Notes: generated by a model not told the origin, from the sequence alone. DNA of 64,000 bases from Sphingobacterium multivorum (GCF_039511225.1 NZ_CP154261.1:1984001-2048000), one strand, 5' to 3'. Shown: positions 34,985 through 44,289, numbered from the stretch's first letter. A program made the numbers and translations.

Positions 34985-36184
34985 ATGTTAAAAGAGTTAG
35001 CAGAAAATATCGAGATTATTTTACCAAAGGAGGGACTTGCATCGAAGTTAAAGGAGGCTGAAGAAAAGAACCGACCATTGATTATCAAACTTGGTTTTGA
35101 TCCAACAGCACCGGATCTTCATTTAGGGCACGCTGTAGTGTTAAAGAAACTACGGCAGTTTCAGGAACTGGGGCACAAAATCGTGATCCTCGTTGGTAGT
35201 TTTACAGCCCGTATCGGCGATCCTACAGGAAAAAATAAAGCGCGTAAGCCTTTGTGCCAGGATGCGATCGCCCACAATGCGGCAACCTACATTGCGCAAC
35301 TGTCTAAAATCATTGATGTTTCAAAAGCGAAAATTGTTTTTAATGGAGACTGGTTGGATCAACTAAATTTTGCAGAAGTTATCCAACTGGTATCGAAAGT
35401 CACTGTTGCACAGTTGATGCAACGACATGATTTTAACAAGCGTTTTAACGAAAATCAATCAATAGCCATGCATGAATTGCTTTACCCGATATTGCAGGGT
35501 TTTGACTCAGTACATGTCAATAGCGATATCGAAATGGGGGGAACGGACCAGCTATTCAATTGCGCGATGGGCCGACAGCTGCAGCAATCATTTGGACAGG
35601 ATCCACAAATCGTATTGTGTATGCCGTTATTGCGCGGGCTGGATGGAAAAGAAAAAATGAGTAAATCATTAAACAATACAATCGGTCTTTTGGATGAACC
35701 GAATGAAATGTTTGGTAAAACCATGTCTATTCCTGATCATTTAATTCCGGAATATATTGACTTGACTACTGATTTCAATCAGGAAACCAAACTTAGTATG
35801 AAAACCCGTATTGAAATGGGCGAAAATCCAATGGAAATTAAGAAACTTATTGCACATAATCTAGTCGCCCAATACCATAGCGACGAGTTTGCGACCAGCG
35901 CGGTTGATTATTTTGTTAAGCAATTTCAGCGCAAGAAATTGGAAGAAAAGGTCTTTGAGGAGGTATCGGGTCAACTATTGCGCGACCAGTTTGGTGAACA
36001 GGTTAAGCTGGTCGATCTATGTCATTTCCTAAAGGGGGGAACAAAGTCAGCTACGCGAAGATTGATTATAGGTGGTGCGGTGCAGATCGGCTCCATAAAA
36101 CAGCTGAATCCGGAGCTAATGGTTGATTTGAATGTGTGTTTTAAAATTAAATTAGGAAAAAGAACTTATTTTAAAGTTATTTAG
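34985..36184 (+). CDS. tyrS: Tyrosyl-tRNA synthetase
   Basis: Class I synthetase charging tRNA-Tyr. The 399-aa protein has the HIGH motif as HLGHA in FDPTAPDLHLGHAVVL (about 37-52), the tyrosine-binding region GSFTARIGDPTGKN, the KMSKS motif in GKEKMSKSLNNTIG near 220-233, and a C-terminal S4-like RNA-binding domain (GTKSATRRLIIGGAVQIG). It matches the TyrZ-like bacterial form rather than the shorter archaeal type. It lies behind a leader-peptide attenuator and is followed 133 nt later by phenylalanine hydroxylase. Confidence 0.96.
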   Translation: MLKELAENIEIILPKEGLASKLKEAEEKNRPLIIKLGFDPTAPDLHLGHAVVLKKLRQFQELGHKIVILVGSFTARIGDPTGKNKARKPLCQDAIAHNAATYIAQLSKIIDVSKAKIVFNGDWLDQLNFAEVIQLVSKVTVAQLMQRHDFNKRFNENQSIAMHELLYPILQGFDSVHVNSDIEMGGTDQLFNCAMGRQLQQSFGQDPQIVLCMPLLRGLDGKEKMSKSLNNTIGLLDEPNEMFGKTMSIPDHLIPEYIDLTTDFNQETKLSMKTRIEMGENPMEIKKLIAHNLVAQYHSDEFATSAVDYFVKQFQRKKLEEKVFEEVSGQLLRDQFGEQVKLVDLCHFLKGGTKSATRRLIIGGAVQIGSIKQLNPELMVDLNVCFKIKLGKRTYFKVI

Positions 36185-36317
36185 TAAGGTTTGCGAGGGT
36201 ATGCTTTTGTAATATTTTGCTAAAAGCCGTAAATTAACGTAAAGGTTCTTTCTTAAACCATAAATAATTTCTACCTTCATATAGGAGTCTCATACTTTAT
36301 TTTCATACCAATTATAG

Positions 36318-38075
36318 ATGGAAACATATAATAACATTGTTTTGGAGCGGTTGCCCAAACATTTGAAACGCTATGTAGTAGCCCAACGATATGAACGTTA
36401 CACCGCACTGGATCAAGCATTGTGGCGTTATGTCATGCGTCAGAATTATTCTTTTTTGAAAGACGTAGCCTATTACCCCTATATTCCTGGATTGAAGAAA
36501 GCGGGATTATCCATTGCGACCATCCCGAACCTACAGGACATGAACGATAGTCTAAAATTAATTGGCTGGGGGGCAGTGACAGTGGATGGGTTTATTCCGC
36601 CGGCTGCTTTTATGGAATTTCAGGCACATCGCGTACTTGTTATTGCTGCAGATATTCGTCAATTGGAACATATTGAATATACGCCGGCACCAGACATTAT
36701 TCACGAATCTTCGGGACACGCACCTATAATTGGTGAGCCAGATTATGCAACATATTTGCAGTATTTTGGGGAGGTTGGCACGAAAGCACTTTCTTCGGGC
36801 AAAGATTTTGAACTCTACGAAGCTATTCGTCACCTATCTATTTTAAAAGAACATGCAACAACCACTGCGATTGAGTTGGCGGAAGCAGAGAAAAATTTGC
36901 AGATCATTCAAGATAATATGGGCGAGCCTTCGGAGATGGCATTGTTGAGCAGATTACATTGGTGGACTGTGGAGTACGGACTTATTGGGGATCTTCATAA
37001 CCCCAAAATTTACGGAGCCGGTTTACTGTCTTCCATTGGAGAAAGCGCAAGCTGCATGCAAGAAGATGTGCCTAAGTTGGCGTATGGTTTAAATGCAATC
37101 GAATATCCTTATGATATTACCAAACCACAGCCACAGCTATTTGTCACACCGGATTTTGAACATCTAAAGCTCGTATTGGATAAATTTGCTGATACCATGG
37201 CTTTTCGCGTAGGGGGCAAACAGAGCCTTGACAAGGCAATAGACTGTAAAGCTGTTTGCACGGCTGAATACAGTTCCGGTTTGCAGGTGTCGGGTGTTTT
37301 TAAGTTGGCCAACGCGGATAGCAATCTCTCTTATATCCAAACACTGGGACCTACAGCTTTGGCTGTAGCGGGTAAACAGCTTGAAGGCCACGGCATAAAT
37401 TATCATAGCGAAGGGTTTGGCTCTCCGGTGGGACACTTGCGCGGTGCCGATCGTAACTTAGCCGATTTTGATGAAACAACATTGGCTCAATATGGTATAG
37501 CGGAAGGGCAGCAGTGTTCGTTAAACTTTGCTTCAGGGATTATTGTGTCAGGAATTGTTCAACAGATTGTACGTCAATTGGGCAAGATTGTTTTGATTTC
37601 ATTTACAGGCTGTGAGGTATACCGTAGCAATGGGGAAGAGGTTTATTTTAAACCTGAATGGGGAACATATGATATGGCTGTCGGAGCAGAAATTGTATCT
37701 GTATTTGCGGGCGCTGCAGATAAAGATGCCTATGATTTGGTTGAGGAGCATTTGGATCAGGCTCTATCTTCAGTACCTACCGAAACGGAAGATGTTAAAC
37801 TAGTGAAGTGTCATGCTGCGATACGGAATTTGCGGGACAACGGATTTAATCAAAAGATCTGGCTGGAAATTTTCAGTCAATTGGGGCCGGAAAATGCAGA
37901 TCATTGGTTAGGTTTGGTTGAATTATTTGAAATTGCCTGGGCTAATGATGAAGAGCAATTATCTACTCAGGCCGAACAGAGGCTCTTGGAATTTATTACC
38001 CTATATCCAAATTTGAAAAAACTGATTTGCGATGGACTGCGTGTTGCTAAAGAGGAGGCTTTAAATAACCACTAA
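36318..38075 (+). CDS. phhA: Aromatic amino acid hydroxylase (phenylalanine 4-monooxygenase), long form
   Basis: Pterin- and iron-dependent hydroxylase, probably turning phenylalanine into tyrosine. The Fe site is visible as H129 and H134 in PDIIHESSGHAPIIGEP, and E219 in WWTVEYGLIGD, corresponding to the His-His-Glu facial triad. The protein is 585 aa, about twice the usual bacterial PhhA (260-300 aa); the hydroxylase core occupies about residues 1-300 and the C-terminal 280 residues (from CTAEYSSGLQVSGVFKLAN) form an extra domain I do not recognise. It leads the tyrosine-degradation genes. Confidence 0.88.
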   Translation: METYNNIVLERLPKHLKRYVVAQRYERYTALDQALWRYVMRQNYSFLKDVAYYPYIPGLKKAGLSIATIPNLQDMNDSLKLIGWGAVTVDGFIPPAAFMEFQAHRVLVIAADIRQLEHIEYTPAPDIIHESSGHAPIIGEPDYATYLQYFGEVGTKALSSGKDFELYEAIRHLSILKEHATTTAIELAEAEKNLQIIQDNMGEPSEMALLSRLHWWTVEYGLIGDLHNPKIYGAGLLSSIGESASCMQEDVPKLAYGLNAIEYPYDITKPQPQLFVTPDFEHLKLVLDKFADTMAFRVGGKQSLDKAIDCKAVCTAEYSSGLQVSGVFKLANADSNLSYIQTLGPTALAVAGKQLEGHGINYHSEGFGSPVGHLRGADRNLADFDETTLAQYGIAEGQQCSLNFASGIIVSGIVQQIVRQLGKIVLISFTGCEVYRSNGEEVYFKPEWGTYDMAVGAEIVSVFAGAADKDAYDLVEEHLDQALSSVPTETEDVKLVKCHAAIRNLRDNGFNQKIWLEIFSQLGPENADHWLGLVELFEIAWANDEEQLSTQAEQRLLEFITLYPNLKKLICDGLRVAKEEALNNH

Positions 38076-38120
38076 AATATCAGCTGAGCAATAGGAAAAC
38101 TAATTGGTCTTTAGCATTGA

Positions 38121-38171
38121 GTTCTAGAAAATAGGACGGTCTAAGAGTTTGAACGTACTATTTTCTGGAAC
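38121..38171. terminator. Inverted repeat between convergent phhA and flavoprotein genes
   Basis: GTTCTAGAAAATAG (38121-38134) pairs with CTATTTTCTGGAAC (38158-38171): 14 bp with one G-U, around a 23-nt loop. It has no long T-tract, but its place between convergent stop codons suggests a role at mRNA 3' ends. Confidence 0.45.
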
Positions 38172-38180
38172 TTAATTATA

Positions 38181-39080
38181 CTATCCCCTTAATAAAATTT
38201 GCCACGCTTCATGAAGTTTGCCTTCATCTAATATTTGGGCAGCGTATTCGTGAACTTTTTGCGTGAATTTTGATGGGCTATCTTCGAAGTTTAGCTTCAG
38301 ATAGTTGAAGTATTTATCTTCTTGCTGTGGGTCTTTTAATGTGGGCCGTGTTTCAACATTAGCCAGCAAGCCCAGGTGATTTCCGGTTAATATATTCGAA
38401 AATCTAATTTTTTCTGGAAGTTGATCTATGCCAATTCCCAAGCTACGGAGGGGCTTCGGTACAATAAATAAGTTTTCGTCCGTTACACGACAATACCAGT
38501 CCCCACCGAGCCTTGCTACCAAATCCAAATCTTTTTGTTGAATGGTATTGTTCTCGCCCAATAAGTGTTTATGAACATGCATATAGAGGATCTCGGCGAT
38601 AACGAGATTGCCAGCTCCGGGCTCATTGCTTAATGCGACAACCTCTCTGACCCTGCATTCCAGCTGGACTGGGGATTCGGCTACACGTGGTGGTGCCACC
38701 TGGATGGAGGGGATAGGCGTAAAACCCGACTTATCAAATTCATTTATCTCCTTGGCATATTCGGTACTGGCAAGGGATTGTTGCTGGACCATATCGTAGT
38801 TAACAATATTGATGACAACTTCATTAACCTCCTGGATATTATCCAATGTATGTTTGGTACTACCATCTCGCATCCTTCGCAATGGAGAGAAAACACAGAT
38901 TGGCGGCTGATGGGACATCAGGTTGAAATAGCTGAAGGGGCTTAAATTTATGTTTCCCTTGCTATCGATCGTGCTCGCAAAACAAATTGGCCGCGGTGCA
39001 ACAGCGTATTTAATTAAATTATCTATAATAGCTTTGTCTTTTACAGATTCAAAGGTGATGGTTTCAAAAGAAGAGGTCAT
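38181..39080 (-). CDS. Flavin reductase-like (FMN-binding split barrel) protein
   Basis: 299-aa protein of the DIM6/NTAB flavin-reductase family; it binds FMN through the split barrel in the first 200 residues (VAPRPICFASTIDSKGNINL, SPFSYFNLMSHQPPICVFSP). The last 100 residues are an extension. Its role among tyrosine-degradation genes is not known; it may supply reduced flavin. The frame is open upstream to 39164 but overlaps the fumarylacetoacetate hydrolase gene; MTSSFETITFESV starting at 39080, 10 nt after that gene, is the natural start. Confidence 0.85.
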   Translation of the reverse strand: MTSSFETITFESVKDKAIIDNLIKYAVAPRPICFASTIDSKGNINLSPFSYFNLMSHQPPICVFSPLRRMRDGSTKHTLDNIQEVNEVVINIVNYDMVQQQSLASTEYAKEINEFDKSGFTPIPSIQVAPPRVAESPVQLECRVREVVALSNEPGAGNLVIAEILYMHVHKHLLGENNTIQQKDLDLVARLGGDWYCRVTDENLFIVPKPLRSLGIGIDQLPEKIRFSNILTGNHLGLLANVETRPTLKDPQQEDKYFNYLKLNFEDSPSKFTQKVHEYAAQILDEGKLHEAWQILLRG

Positions 39081-39090
39081 ATCCGTATAT

Positions 39091-40065
39091 TTATGAGTGG
39101 TATAATACAATAGAATTGGAAAGTTTTCCGAGCGCCGTGATTTCAAGTTCAATCTCATCGCCAAGGCTGAGCCACTGGTCTTTATGATTAGGATCTGCTA
39201 TGCGTGCGGTACCATTGAGCTCAAGAAAGCAACCTGTTCCGACTGTCCCAGAACCGATTATATCACCTGGGTAAAGTTGTACACCATAGGAAACCCGCTC
39301 AATAATTTCTGCAAAAGTCCAATGCATGCTCGCAAAATTGCCCGCTGAGACTTGCGTGCCGTTCACTTTACAAGTCATATCGAGCGCATAACAGTCACCA
39401 ATATGTCCTGCTGCAGGTTGAACTTTATAAGGTTCCAATTCATCCTTTGTCACCAAGTAAGGGCCAATTGCGGTTGCAAAATCTTTGCCCTTGGCAGGAC
39501 CCAAGCTCAATTTCATTTCGTCCATTTGAAGTTTTCTGGCACTAAAATCATTCATGATCATATAGCCTGCAATATACTCATCCGCCTGAGCAGCGGGAAT
39601 GTTGATTCCTGGTTTATTGATGGCTATTGCAATTTCTAGTTCGAAATCCAGTTGATTTAAATGCAGGGGCATGCATTGAACGGGCCCAGGTCCTTGTATG
39701 GACTGATGGTTGGAGAAATAGAAAACAGGAAATTCATCAAATTCAGGGATCATATCTAATCCGCGGTTTCTTCTCGAGGTTGCGACATGCTGTCGAAAAG
39801 CGTAAGCATCACGAAAAGATGCTGGCTGTGGCACCGGTGCGATGAGTTGGATGTCATCTAGTAGATGATAGGGCCTGTTCATATCCCCTCGACGTAAAGC
39901 ACTTTCAAGGATTTTTAGCTGATTCATGGCCTCTTTGCTACCTTTGAGGAAGTCCGACATCGTTGTGGGAAGGTTTTGATCGATGGCTGAGCAACTATAA
40001 AAGCGGTCGTCTATAACAATGCCCAATTCTTGTTGACCATTTTTACTGCTAGTGGCAATTCTCAT
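39091..40065 (-). CDS. Fumarylacetoacetate hydrolase family protein
   Basis: 324-aa enzyme that most likely cleaves fumarylacetoacetate to fumarate and acetoacetate, the last step of tyrosine degradation. The metal and catalytic part is typical: QLDFELEIAIAINKPG (about 136-151), YMIMNDFSARKLQMDE, GPAKGKDFATAIGPYLVT and GDIIGSGTVGTG. It is divergent from homogentisate dioxygenase and cotranscribed with the flavoprotein gene 10 nt downstream. The substrate is inferred from the surrounding pathway. Confidence 0.9.
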   Translation of the reverse strand: MRIATSSKNGQQELGIVIDDRFYSCSAIDQNLPTTMSDFLKGSKEAMNQLKILESALRRGDMNRPYHLLDDIQLIAPVPQPASFRDAYAFRQHVATSRRNRGLDMIPEFDEFPVFYFSNHQSIQGPGPVQCMPLHLNQLDFELEIAIAINKPGINIPAAQADEYIAGYMIMNDFSARKLQMDEMKLSLGPAKGKDFATAIGPYLVTKDELEPYKVQPAAGHIGDCYALDMTCKVNGTQVSAGNFASMHWTFAEIIERVSYGVQLYPGDIIGSGTVGTGCFLELNGTARIADPNHKDQWLSLGDEIELEITALGKLSNSIVLYHS

Positions 40066-40111
40066 ATATGAAGTGTTCTATTTGGTTATTCAATGTTGTT
40101 AGCATTCAACA

Positions 40112-40119
40112 CAAATATA
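40112..40119 (-). promoter_or_regulatory. -7 box of the fumarylacetoacetate hydrolase promoter
   Basis: Minus-strand TATATTTG matches TAnnTTTG exactly. An A/T-rich TTTT lies near the expected -33 position instead of TTTG. The expected 5' leader is about 42 nt. Confidence 0.4.
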
Positions 40120-40205
40120 TTGTATAAGATTTGAAAAAAATATTTCTTCTCTTGAAAACAGAAAAATATTCTTACCTTTATTATAGCATTATAAACTATA
40201 AAAAA

Positions 40206-40301
40206 ATGATCAATCGTGGTGTACATCGCTTTGCGTTCTCCATGCCCTATGTTGCTTTTAATAAAGCAATCATAGCTGATATCGTTTTTGCACAATACTA
40301 A
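40206..40301 (+). CDS. Possible short upstream ORF before hmgA (31 aa)
   Basis: ATG 40206 to TAA 40301 encodes MINRGVHRFAFSMPYVAF followed by NKAIIADIVFAQY. It carries four Phe and two Tyr codons and lies 26 nt below a promoter-like sequence and 82 nt before the hmgA start. A leader peptide that senses aromatic amino acids is possible but there is no strong terminator, so this is speculative. Confidence 0.3.
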   Translation: MINRGVHRFAFSMPYVAFNKAIIADIVFAQY

Positions 40302-40383
40302 TCTTCTCTTTTACTACTTGCCGATCATTCTATTGGCAATTTGGATATTCATTTAATTTTATAACCGTTTAAATCGTAGAATT

Positions 40384-41541
40384 ATGCCATTTTATGTTAA
40401 ACAAGGGCAAATTCCAATGCAGCGACATACTGTTTTTAGAAAGCCCGATAACACACTTTATGCCGAGGAATTAGTATCCACACATGGTTTTTCCAGCCTT
40501 TATTCCTTAGTATATCATTGTCATCCACCCACACTCGTTAAACAAATCAGGGAACCTTATGATGTGTCGCCCCGAATTGCCCGCGACAAACATCTTAAGC
40601 ATACCAGCCTAAAGGGATTTCAGGTGCAGGCAAAAGATGACTATCTCGAAAGCAGGACCCCTGTGTTGGTTAATCAGGACTTACATATATCCTTAGCAGC
40701 CCCCCGTCGGTCGATGGATGACTATTTTTATAAAAATAGTCAGGCAGATGAGATTGTCTTCATCCATCAGGGGATGGGAAAACTAAAGACTGGATATGGG
40801 AGTATTTCCTTTAAGTATGGCGATTATTTGGTAATCCCCCGAGGAACGATTTATCAAATGGAATTTGAACAGGAAGATAATCGGTTGTTTATTGTTGAAT
40901 CATTCTCTCCTGTACGTACGCCCAAACGTTATCGCAATGAATTTGGTCAATTGATGGAACATGCGCCCTTTTTTGAGCGGGACATTCGGGTACCTCAAAA
41001 TTTGGAAACTTTTGATGAACTGGGTGACTTTGAAGTGAAGATCAAGAAGCAGGGTATGATTTATCCGTATGTTTATCGGAGCCATCCATTTGATTTTGTT
41101 GGTTGGGATGGCTATCATTTTCCATGGGCATTTTCAATTCATGATTTCATGCCGATAACAGGCAAATTGCATCAACCGCCACCCGTTCACCAAACCTTTG
41201 AAACGGATAATTTTGTATTATGCAGTTTTTGTCCGCGTATGTATGATTATCATCCGCATTCGATTCCTGCACCATATAACCATAGTAATGTAGATTCGGA
41301 TGAAGTCCTATATTATGTGGATGGCGATTTTATGAGCCGAAAATCCGTGGAAAAGGGACAGATAACGTTACATCCAGGTGGCATACCCCATGGACCTCAT
41401 CCGGGGACGGTGGAAAAAAGCATTGGGCAAGTTAAAACCGAAGAGTTGGCTGTGATGATCGATCCTTTTCGACCATTGATGTTGACCCAAGAAGCACTCG
41501 CTATTGAAGATCCAGATTATTATAAATCTTGGATGAGTTAG
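40384..41541 (+). CDS. hmgA: Homogentisate 1,2-dioxygenase
   Basis: Fe(II) dioxygenase opening the ring of homogentisate to maleylacetoacetate. The 385-aa protein is of the cupin-like homogentisate dioxygenase family: FIHQGMGKLKTGYG (about 121-134), and the iron and substrate residues in MYDYHPHSIPAPYNHSNVDS with E in SDEVLYYVDGDF, plus HPGGIPHGPHPG near residue 335. It is somewhat shorter than the human or Pseudomonas enzyme (about 440 aa). The 4-hydroxyphenylpyruvate dioxygenase gene starts 31 nt after its stop. Confidence 0.92.
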   Translation: MPFYVKQGQIPMQRHTVFRKPDNTLYAEELVSTHGFSSLYSLVYHCHPPTLVKQIREPYDVSPRIARDKHLKHTSLKGFQVQAKDDYLESRTPVLVNQDLHISLAAPRRSMDDYFYKNSQADEIVFIHQGMGKLKTGYGSISFKYGDYLVIPRGTIYQMEFEQEDNRLFIVESFSPVRTPKRYRNEFGQLMEHAPFFERDIRVPQNLETFDELGDFEVKIKKQGMIYPYVYRSHPFDFVGWDGYHFPWAFSIHDFMPITGKLHQPPPVHQTFETDNFVLCSFCPRMYDYHPHSIPAPYNHSNVDSDEVLYYVDGDFMSRKSVEKGQITLHPGGIPHGPHPGTVEKSIGQVKTEELAVMIDPFRPLMLTQEALAIEDPDYYKSWMS

Positions 41542-41572
41542 GGAAAATAAAAGAATAACCTTTATATAAATT

Positions 41573-42700
41573 ATGGCAAATACATTTGCGGAAAAGATTG
41601 CCCAAGCGCAAGATTTTCTACCGATTAATGGAACAGATTATATTGAATTTTATGTTGGCAATGCCAAACAGGCCGCACATTATTACAAAACAGCTTTTGG
41701 ATACCAGTCGGATGCCTATGCCGGGCCGGAGACGGGCGTTCGGGACCGGGTATCCTACGTGTTAAGACAGAATAAAATACGTTTAGTGCTTACCACGGCG
41801 TTGAAATCAGAACATCCTGTAGCTGAACATGTTAAAAAACATGGTGATGGTGTCAAAATATTGGCTCTTTGGGTCGATGATGCACGAAAATCATTTGCAG
41901 AAACAACAAATAGAGGGGCTCAAGTCTATCAGGAGCCACAGCTGCTGCAGGATGAAAATGGAGAAGTTTGGACCGCGGGCATTTATACCTATGGCGAAAC
42001 GGTCCATATGTTTGTTGAACGCCGCAATTATTCTGGCCCATTTATGCCGGGATATGAAAAATGGGAAAGCGATTATAACCCAACAGAAACTGGGTTACTC
42101 TACGTTGATCATTGTGTCGCTAATGTCGGTTGGAATAAGATGAATGAAACTGTAAAATGGTATCAGGATGTGATGGGCTTTGTCAATATTTTATCTTTTG
42201 ATGACAAGCAAATTAACACCGAATATTCGGCTTTGATGAGTAAAGTAATGAGCAACGGAAATGGCTTTGTGAAGTTTCCGATCAATGAGCCTGCCGAAGG
42301 AAAGAAAAAATCGCAGATAGAAGAATACCTTGAGTTTTATGAGGGTGAAGGTGTACAACATGCGGCTCTGGCAACCAAAGATATTGTGGCAACCGTGCGG
42401 GAACTTAAAGCAAGGGGAGTAGAATTTTTGGGTGCTCCTCCCGAAGCATACTACGATATGTTGCCCGAGCGAGTTGGAAAAATTGATGAAGAGATTCGGA
42501 TCATCCAAGAACTGGGCATTCTAGTTGATCGTGATGAAGAAGGTTATTTGCTACAAATTTTTACAAAACCGGTAGAGGATAGACCCACTTTATTTTATGA
42601 AATCATCCAACGTAAGGGGGCACAAAGTTTTGGCGCAGGAAATTTTAAGGCTCTTTTTGAAGCAATCGAACGTGAACAAGAACGCCGAGGAAACTTATAG
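41573..42700 (+). CDS. hppD: 4-Hydroxyphenylpyruvate dioxygenase
   Basis: Non-haem iron enzyme converting 4-hydroxyphenylpyruvate to homogentisate, the second committed step of tyrosine degradation. The 375-aa protein has two tandem glyoxalase-like domains. Iron ligands fit the family: His in LLYVDHCVANVG (about 180), His in GVQHAALATKDI (about 263) and Glu in LFYEIIQRKGAQSFGAGNF near 342, where the last segment is the diagnostic HPPD end. Its stop is 4 nt before the dehydrogenase ATG, so it is part of an hmgA-hppD-dehydrogenase operon. Confidence 0.96.
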   Translation: MANTFAEKIAQAQDFLPINGTDYIEFYVGNAKQAAHYYKTAFGYQSDAYAGPETGVRDRVSYVLRQNKIRLVLTTALKSEHPVAEHVKKHGDGVKILALWVDDARKSFAETTNRGAQVYQEPQLLQDENGEVWTAGIYTYGETVHMFVERRNYSGPFMPGYEKWESDYNPTETGLLYVDHCVANVGWNKMNETVKWYQDVMGFVNILSFDDKQINTEYSALMSKVMSNGNGFVKFPINEPAEGKKKSQIEEYLEFYEGEGVQHAALATKDIVATVRELKARGVEFLGAPPEAYYDMLPERVGKIDEEIRIIQELGILVDRDEEGYLLQIFTKPVEDRPTLFYEIIQRKGAQSFGAGNFKALFEAIEREQERRGNL

Positions 42701-42704
42701 CAGT

Positions 42705-43952
42705 ATGGAAGGGATGAAGGAACTATTGGGCGCTTTTGAGCATAAAAGCCCTGAAATTGTTTTCGAATGGAAAGATAGTGAAACTGATGCCAGGGGATGG
42801 ATTGTTATTAATTCCTTACGTGGAGGTGCGGCCGGCGGAGGTACCCGAATGCGGGCTGGATTGGACAGGCATGAGGTAGAATCTTTGGCAAAAACAATGG
42901 AGGTCAAATTTACGGTATCTGGACCTGCAATAGGGGGCGCGAAATCTGGAATTGATTTCGATCCACACGACCCAAGGAAAAATGAAGTGTTGGAACGTTG
43001 GTTTAAAGTTGTCACGCCGTTATTGAAAAACTATTATGGAACCGGTGGAGATCTGAATATCGATGAAATTCATGATGTCATTCCGTTAACGGAAGAATAT
43101 GGACTATGGCACCCTCAAGAGGGAATTTTGAATGGTCACTTTAAGGTGAATGAAAGCAATCGTATTCATCAAATTGGGCAATTGCGTTATGGGGTCTCCA
43201 AAGTATTGGAGGATAGTTCCTACAGCCCGGATCTGAAACGTAAGTACAAAGTGGCAGATATGATCACGGGTTATGGGGTGTCAGAGTCAATTCGTCATTA
43301 TTATCAACTTTTTGGTGAAAATTGCTTTGGGAAGCGAGCGATAATTCAAGGTTGGGGTAATGTTGCTGCCGCAGCGGCATTTTATCTGTCTAAACTTGGT
43401 GTAAAAATAGTTGGTATAATTGATCGCGTCGGCGGACTGATCAATCCGGGAGGATTTGGAGAGGAAGATATTACCCGTTTGCTTTTAGAACGCAAAGGTA
43501 ATGAGCTTTGTTCTCCGGATTTGATTTCTTTTGATCAGATACAGAAAGAAATATGGAGTCTGGAAACGGATATTTTTGTGCCTGCTGCGGCCTCCCGTTT
43601 AGTGTCAAAAGATCAGATCCAACAGCTGATAAATCATGGGCTTGAGGTGATCGCGTCAGGTGCCAATGTACCATTTGCAGATCAGGAGATATTTTATGGT
43701 CCTGTGATGGAATTCGCAGATCAGCATGTTGCGGTTATACCAGACTTTATTGCCAATTGTGGTATGGCGAGAGTATTTGCTTATTTAATGCAACGTAACA
43801 TCGAAATCAGTGATGATGCAATTTTTTCGGATGTTTCCAGCGTAATTTTTGAAGCACTAAAGAAAATTAGGTCGGTTTCTTCTGAAAAGACTCATATTTC
43901 ATCGAGAGCATATGAAATTGCATTAAAACAGTTGGTAGAAACCGGAAATTAA
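42705..43952 (+). CDS. Glu/Leu/Phe/Val dehydrogenase
   Basis: 415-aa amino acid dehydrogenase of the Glu/Leu/Phe/Val family. The catalytic Lys lies in GPAIGGAKSGIDFDP (about 76-90), and the NAD(P)-binding fold is IIQGWGNVAAAAAFYLSKLG near 213-232. In this operon it probably deaminates phenylalanine or tyrosine, giving phenylpyruvate or 4-hydroxyphenylpyruvate, but family members also use leucine or glutamate, so specificity is open. The frame is open upstream to 42597 inside hppD; the ATG at 42705, just after the hppD stop, is the start. Confidence 0.88.
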   Translation: MEGMKELLGAFEHKSPEIVFEWKDSETDARGWIVINSLRGGAAGGGTRMRAGLDRHEVESLAKTMEVKFTVSGPAIGGAKSGIDFDPHDPRKNEVLERWFKVVTPLLKNYYGTGGDLNIDEIHDVIPLTEEYGLWHPQEGILNGHFKVNESNRIHQIGQLRYGVSKVLEDSSYSPDLKRKYKVADMITGYGVSESIRHYYQLFGENCFGKRAIIQGWGNVAAAAAFYLSKLGVKIVGIIDRVGGLINPGGFGEEDITRLLLERKGNELCSPDLISFDQIQKEIWSLETDIFVPAAASRLVSKDQIQQLINHGLEVIASGANVPFADQEIFYGPVMEFADQHVAVIPDFIANCGMARVFAYLMQRNIEISDDAIFSDVSSVIFEALKKIRSVSSEKTHISSRAYEIALKQLVETGN

Positions 43953-43997
43953 CCGTATGAGGCTGAATTCTAATTTGCTTTTACCGTAACGCTATAA

Positions 43998-44064
43998 AAA
44001 AAACACTTGAAGCGGGGAACTTCAAGTGTTTTTAACTAACCAATTATTAACCTAAATTTATGAA
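43998..44064 (+). repeat. Hairpin/box repeat, copy 1
   Basis: Stem AAAAACACTTGAA / TTCAAGTGTTTTT with loop containing AGCGGGGA (44011-44018), followed by box CTAACCAATTATTAACC and TAAATTTATGAA (44036-44064). The T-tract after the stem would also make it a terminator for the upstream operon. The ATG in the box is followed by a stop after 3 codons. Confidence 0.8.
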
Positions 44065-44289
44065 TGCTTAAAACAGTGCAATACCTATGCCAAAACTTAT
44101 TTTCTTAGCATGAACATATTGTCATTTTTTTGTTATTAAAATTTCTGCCTGAAGTTCGATTTTTTTTGAAATTTTGTTGAGAGATCAAAACAGCGTAGAC
44201 CCAAAGAAAAATCGTTGTACAGTTTTGAAAAACTGATGCTCATCGGTGATTTTTTCTGTTTTGTATTTGTTTTAACGTGTTGATAAACA

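Larger units (their letters stand above)
40066..40383. other. Divergent regulatory region between fah and hmgA
   Basis: 318 bp between divergent tyrosine-degradation genes. It holds the fah -7 box (40112-40119), a plus-strand promoter candidate CTTG-N18-TACCTTTA (40151-40180), a small ORF at 40206-40301, and an imperfect hairpin TTGCCGAT / ATTGGCAA near 40319-40340. Confidence 0.45.
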
